Source: an uncultured Planctomycetaceae bacterium
GTDB lineage: Bacteria; Planctomycetota; Planctomycetia; Pirellulales; JACPPG01
Assembly: GCA_945957305.1 (NCBI GenBank)
Contig: CAMFLN010000103.1
Span: 1 to 8,190, forward strand
DNA length: 8,190 bases
Reading direction: 5' to 3'
In this document: positions 6,308 through 8,190 of the stretch, piece after piece
Numbering within the stretch: position 1 is the first letter of the stretch
Layout: each line of letters opens with the position of its first letter
Notes under the pieces: generated by a model
The model's database searches: none
Told to the model about the DNA's origin: nothing
What the model saw: only the letters and a program-made list of their open reading frames with translations
Made by a program: the position numbers and the translations under genes

Positions 6308-6335
6308 ATTGTATTCCTATATCGGAATATGTCAA
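6308..6335 (-). promoter_or_regulatory. Sigma-70-type promoter of the ArsR operon, predicted leaderless
   Basis: Read on the minus strand, a perfect -35 TTGACA (bases 6335-6330) is followed by a 16-base spacer and a -10 TACAAT (6313-6308, five of six matches to TATAAT). Then come the six bases CTAGCC and the ATG at 6301. Transcription would begin about 7 bases after the -10, on the A of the ATG, so the mRNA would have no 5' leader. Confidence 0.75.
6312..6329. promoter_or_regulatory. Probable ArsR-type operator, 18-bp near-palindrome
   Basis: TATTCCTATATCGGAATA is an inverted repeat with one mismatched pair (arms TATTCC and GGAATA around a six-base centre). It fills the whole spacer between the -35 and -10 boxes of the regulator promoter and overlaps two bases of the -10, where a bound dimer would block RNA polymerase. 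It is an AT-rich island in otherwise GC-rich DNA. Assignment to the neighbouring regulator is inferred from position. Confidence 0.72.
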
Positions 6336-6530
6336 GCGCGACGTTCACTCCTTCTCGAGATCGCGCAAGTTGCGACCAGGCAGTTCGGCAGCGGGTCTCT
6401 TGGCGCGGGTGGTAACATGCCGTCTCGGCTCACGGCGAGCGACTACGACGGGGACGCACGCCGGACAACCGTGGAGTGACTGCGCGTGATGACGGTCACC
6501 TCGGCGCGGCCGGTTGGCGATGCCCCAGGC

Positions 6531-6534
6531 GGAG
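6531..6534 (+). promoter_or_regulatory. Ribosome binding site deciding the GMC oxidoreductase start
   Basis: GGAG lies 8 bases before the ATG at 6543. A second GGAG (6473-6476) is 9 bases before an upstream in-frame GTG at 6486, so two starts are physically possible. The family N-terminus favours 6543. I see no convincing plus-strand promoter in 6336-6485. Confidence 0.6.
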
Positions 6535-6542
6535 CAATAAGC

Positions 6543-8126
6543 ATGTCTGCCGATTTCGATTACGTGATCGTCGGCGCCGGATCAGCTGGTTGTGTTCTGG
6601 CCAGCCGTTTGAGTGAGGATGCGACAACGCAGGTCTTATTGCTCGAAGCCGGGGGACATGACCGGGCGCGCGAAGTGCGCATACCGATTGCGTTTCCCAA
6701 GTTGTTCAAAACGCCGCTCGATTGGAACTATGAAACCGAGCCACAAGCACAACTGTCGGGACGCCGGCTCTACTGGCCCCGTGGCAAATTGCTCGGCGGC
6801 TGTAGTTCGACCAACGCGATGATCTATATTCGCGGCGCGCCGCAGGATTACGACTCCTGGCACGCCGCGGGCGCCACTGGTTGGCGATATGTCGACGTTC
6901 TTCCCTATTTCAAACGCGCTGAATGCCAGGAGCGCGGAGCCGACTCCTGGCACGGTGGCGACGGACCACTCTGTGTGGCGGATCCGCGGCATGTGCACCC
7001 GCTGTCGCGCGCCTTCGTTGCTGCCGCTGTGGAGTGCGGACTGCCGGCCAACGACGATTTCAACGGCGCCCAGCAGGACGGGGCCGGCCTGTTTCAAGTC
7101 ACGCAGCAGCGTGGATCCCGGCACAGCACCGCGGCGGCCTATCTCGCGCCCGCGCGGCACCGCACGAATCTCGAGATTTGCACCGCCGCGCACGCATTGC
7201 GCGTGCTGTTTCACAACAAGCACGCCGTGGGGGTCGAGTTTCTGCGAGACGGCAAGAAAGAGCAAGTCCGCGTCCGTCGCGAAGTTGTCCTGTCTGGCGG
7301 GGCCATCAACTCTCCGCAGCTGCTCTTGCAATCGGGCATTGGTCCAGGCGACCAGCTCGCGAAGCTGGGAATTGGGGTGGTGCACGACGCGCCCGGCGTG
7401 GGTCAAAATCTGCAGGACCATCTGGTCGTGCCGGTGCTGTTTGAATGCACGACGCCCATCTCGTTCGCGAGTGCCGAAACTCTGTTCAACTACCTTAAGT
7501 ACCTCCTGATACGGCGCGGCCCCTTTGTGTCGAACATCGCCGAGGCCGGCGCTTTCATCCGTACGCGTCCTGAACTGCCGGCCGCCGACCTGCAATTGCA
7601 CTTTGGGCCCGCGTTCTACCTGGACCATGGATTCGTTCAGCCGGAAGGTCATGGCTTTACGCTGGCCCCCACGCTGCTGAGACCTGCGAGCCGCGGCAGT
7701 ATCTCGTTGGCCGCGCGCGACCCGCTCGCGGCTCCGCGCATCGAACCAAATTACCTGGCAGCGGACAGCGACCTGCAACTGCTGGTCGCGGGGGTAAAGC
7801 TGGCGCGGCGCATCGCCACGACACGGCCGCTCGCCGATTTCCGGCGGCGCGACTATTGTCCGAGTGAAGAGGCGCAAAGCGACGAAGCGATCACTGCACA
7901 TATTCGCGCGCACGCGCAAACCATCTATCACCCTGTCGGAACCTGCCGCATGGGCACCGACGACAGGGCGGTCGTCGACCCACGATTGCGCGTGCACGGC
8001 ATCGCCGGATTACGTGTGATCGATGCCTCGGTCATGCCGCAGATCCCCGGAGGCAACACTAACGCGCCGGTCATCATGATCGCGGAAAAGGGAGCCGACC
8101 TTCTCCGCGGCGACGCGCGGAGTTAA
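6543..8126 (+). CDS. GMC family FAD-dependent oxidoreductase (choline/alcohol dehydrogenase-like)
   Basis: A 527-residue protein. The N-terminus [21 protein letters not shown] (residues 6-26) is the FAD-binding Rossmann motif, with Glu35 (LLLEAGG) as the usual ribose contact. GMC signature 1 lies at about 79-98 ([20 protein letters not shown]) and signature 2 at 253-267 ([15 protein letters not shown]). The C-terminal catalytic pair is His463 in HPVGTCRMG and Asn507 in GGNTNAP. The family oxidises primary alcohols, including choline, with FAD; the substrate here cannot be read. A typical choline dehydrogenase (BetA) is about 550 residues. I chose ATG 6543 because family proteins begin just before the Rossmann motif and an SD precedes it. 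GTG 6486 or ATG 6489 would add 18-19 residues. The gene is divergent from the ArsR regulator; I see no betB or betI nearby, so no osmoprotection context. Confidence 0.93.
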   Translation: MSADFDYVIVGAGSAGCVLASRLSEDATTQVLLLEAGGHDRAREVRIPIAFPKLFKTPLDWNYETEPQAQLSGRRLYWPRGKLLGGCSSTNAMIYIRGAPQDYDSWHAAGATGWRYVDVLPYFKRAECQERGADSWHGGDGPLCVADPRHVHPLSRAFVAAAVECGLPANDDFNGAQQDGAGLFQVTQQRGSRHSTAAAYLAPARHRTNLEICTAAHALRVLFHNKHAVGVEFLRDGKKEQVRVRREVVLSGGAINSPQLLLQSGIGPGDQLAKLGIGVVHDAPGVGQNLQDHLVVPVLFECTTPISFASAETLFNYLKYLLIRRGPFVSNIAEAGAFIRTRPELPAADLQLHFGPAFYLDHGFVQPEGHGFTLAPTLLRPASRGSISLAARDPLAAPRIEPNYLAADSDLQLLVAGVKLARRIATTRPLADFRRRDYCPSEEAQSDEAITAHIRAHAQTIYHPVGTCRMGTDDRAVVDPRLRVHGIAGLRVIDASVMPQIPGGNTNAPVIMIAEKGADLLRGDARS

Positions 8127-8190
8127 TTTTCGTACCAAGCGGCGCCACGACCAAATGCGTTTTCCGAGCGCACGTCGCGGTCCTCGGAAC
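8123..8190 (-). CDS. Possible 3' end of a convergent gene, cut by the window edge
   Basis: On the minus strand a frame open to the edge reads [21 protein letters not shown] and ends with TAA at 8125-8123. That stop overlaps the TAA of the GMC gene on the other strand (shared TTAA). Twenty-one residues are too few to identify a family, and other frames here are also open by chance because the DNA is GC-rich. I list it as a tentative hypothetical C-terminus only. Confidence 0.25.
   Translation of the reverse strand, partial: SEDRDVRSENAFGRGAAWYEN

Noticed and set aside
6364..6374. CGCAAGTTGCG palindrome upstream of the GMC gene
   Set aside because: Only 5-bp arms with no linked promoter elements; expected by chance in GC-rich DNA.
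5641..6479. Plus-strand frames (about 134 and 145 codons) antisense to the SRPBCC and ArsR genes
   Set aside because: Both overlap recognisable domains on the other strand; composition is Ser/Arg/Pro-rich and featureless.
6486..6542. 19-residue N-terminal extension of the GMC oxidoreductase
   Set aside because: Although a GGAG lies 9 bases before GTG 6486, the extension is not part of the family fold and a good SD precedes ATG 6543. Kept as an alternative only.
6636..7997. 453-codon open frame on the minus strand within the GMC gene
   Set aside because: The opposite strand has unmistakable GMC motifs across its whole length. The antisense frame shows no domain-like pattern, only an Arg/Gln/Val-rich sequence typical of GC-rich shadow frames.
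1..8190. CRISPR arrays, tRNA or rRNA genes, insertion sequences, phage genes
   Set aside because: No regularly spaced repeats, no cloverleaf-like sequence noticed, no transposase or integrase motifs in any convincing frame.

Overview
The window is GC-rich, densely coding bacterial DNA with short intergenic gaps. It resembles a free-living, large-genome environmental bacterium. The mix of families (a two-domain-type amylo-alpha-1,6-glucosidase, a BNR-repeat protein coupled to a MoaD/ThiS protein, ArsR-SRPBCC, DoxX, VOC and GMC oxidoreductase genes) suits Planctomycetota, perhaps the Pirellulales, but that assignment is inferred from gene content and is not proven.

Layout, left to right. (1) Bases 1-875 (+) hold the C-terminal part of a glycogen debranching enzyme. 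(2) Bases 1099-1224 (+) hold a 41-residue, very hydrophobic small protein with a perfect Shine-Dalgarno site, closed by a textbook intrinsic terminator at 1278-1330. (3) Bases 1414-6301 hold eight genes, all on the minus strand. In transcription order they are: an ArsR-type regulator (6301), a START/AHSA1-like SRPBCC protein (5915), a transglutaminase-like cysteine protein (5432), a PhnB-like VOC protein (4403), a membrane-anchored SRPBCC protein (3922), a DoxX-like membrane protein (3273), a six-Asp-box BNR protein (2822) and a MoaD/ThiS ubiquitin-like protein (1710). Spacings run from a 4-bp overlap to 109 bp, so they could form one long operon or a few nested units. (4) Bases 6543-8126 (+) hold a GMC-family FAD alcohol/choline-type dehydrogenase, divergent from the regulator. 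(5) The last about 65 bases may hold the 3' end of a convergent minus-strand gene.

How they may work together: the ArsR-type repressor has an unusually clear promoter. It has a perfect -35, a 16-bp spacer filled by an 18-bp near-palindrome, and a -10 box placed so that transcription would start on the ATG, giving a leaderless mRNA. This is the picture expected for an auto-repressed ArsR-SRPBCC module. Downstream are several small-ligand-binding folds (two SRPBCC, one VOC) and DoxX, a combination that recurs in bacterial stress and detoxification clusters, though the ligand cannot be read from the sequence. The BNR and MoaD/ThiS genes overlap by ATGA and are probably translated together, which suggests a functional pair.

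No tRNA, rRNA, CRISPR array, insertion sequence or phage gene was seen. The most notable points are the leaderless regulator promoter, the coupled BNR and ubiquitin-like pair, the small membrane protein, and a C-terminal helix motif shared by the ArsR regulator and its SRPBCC partner.
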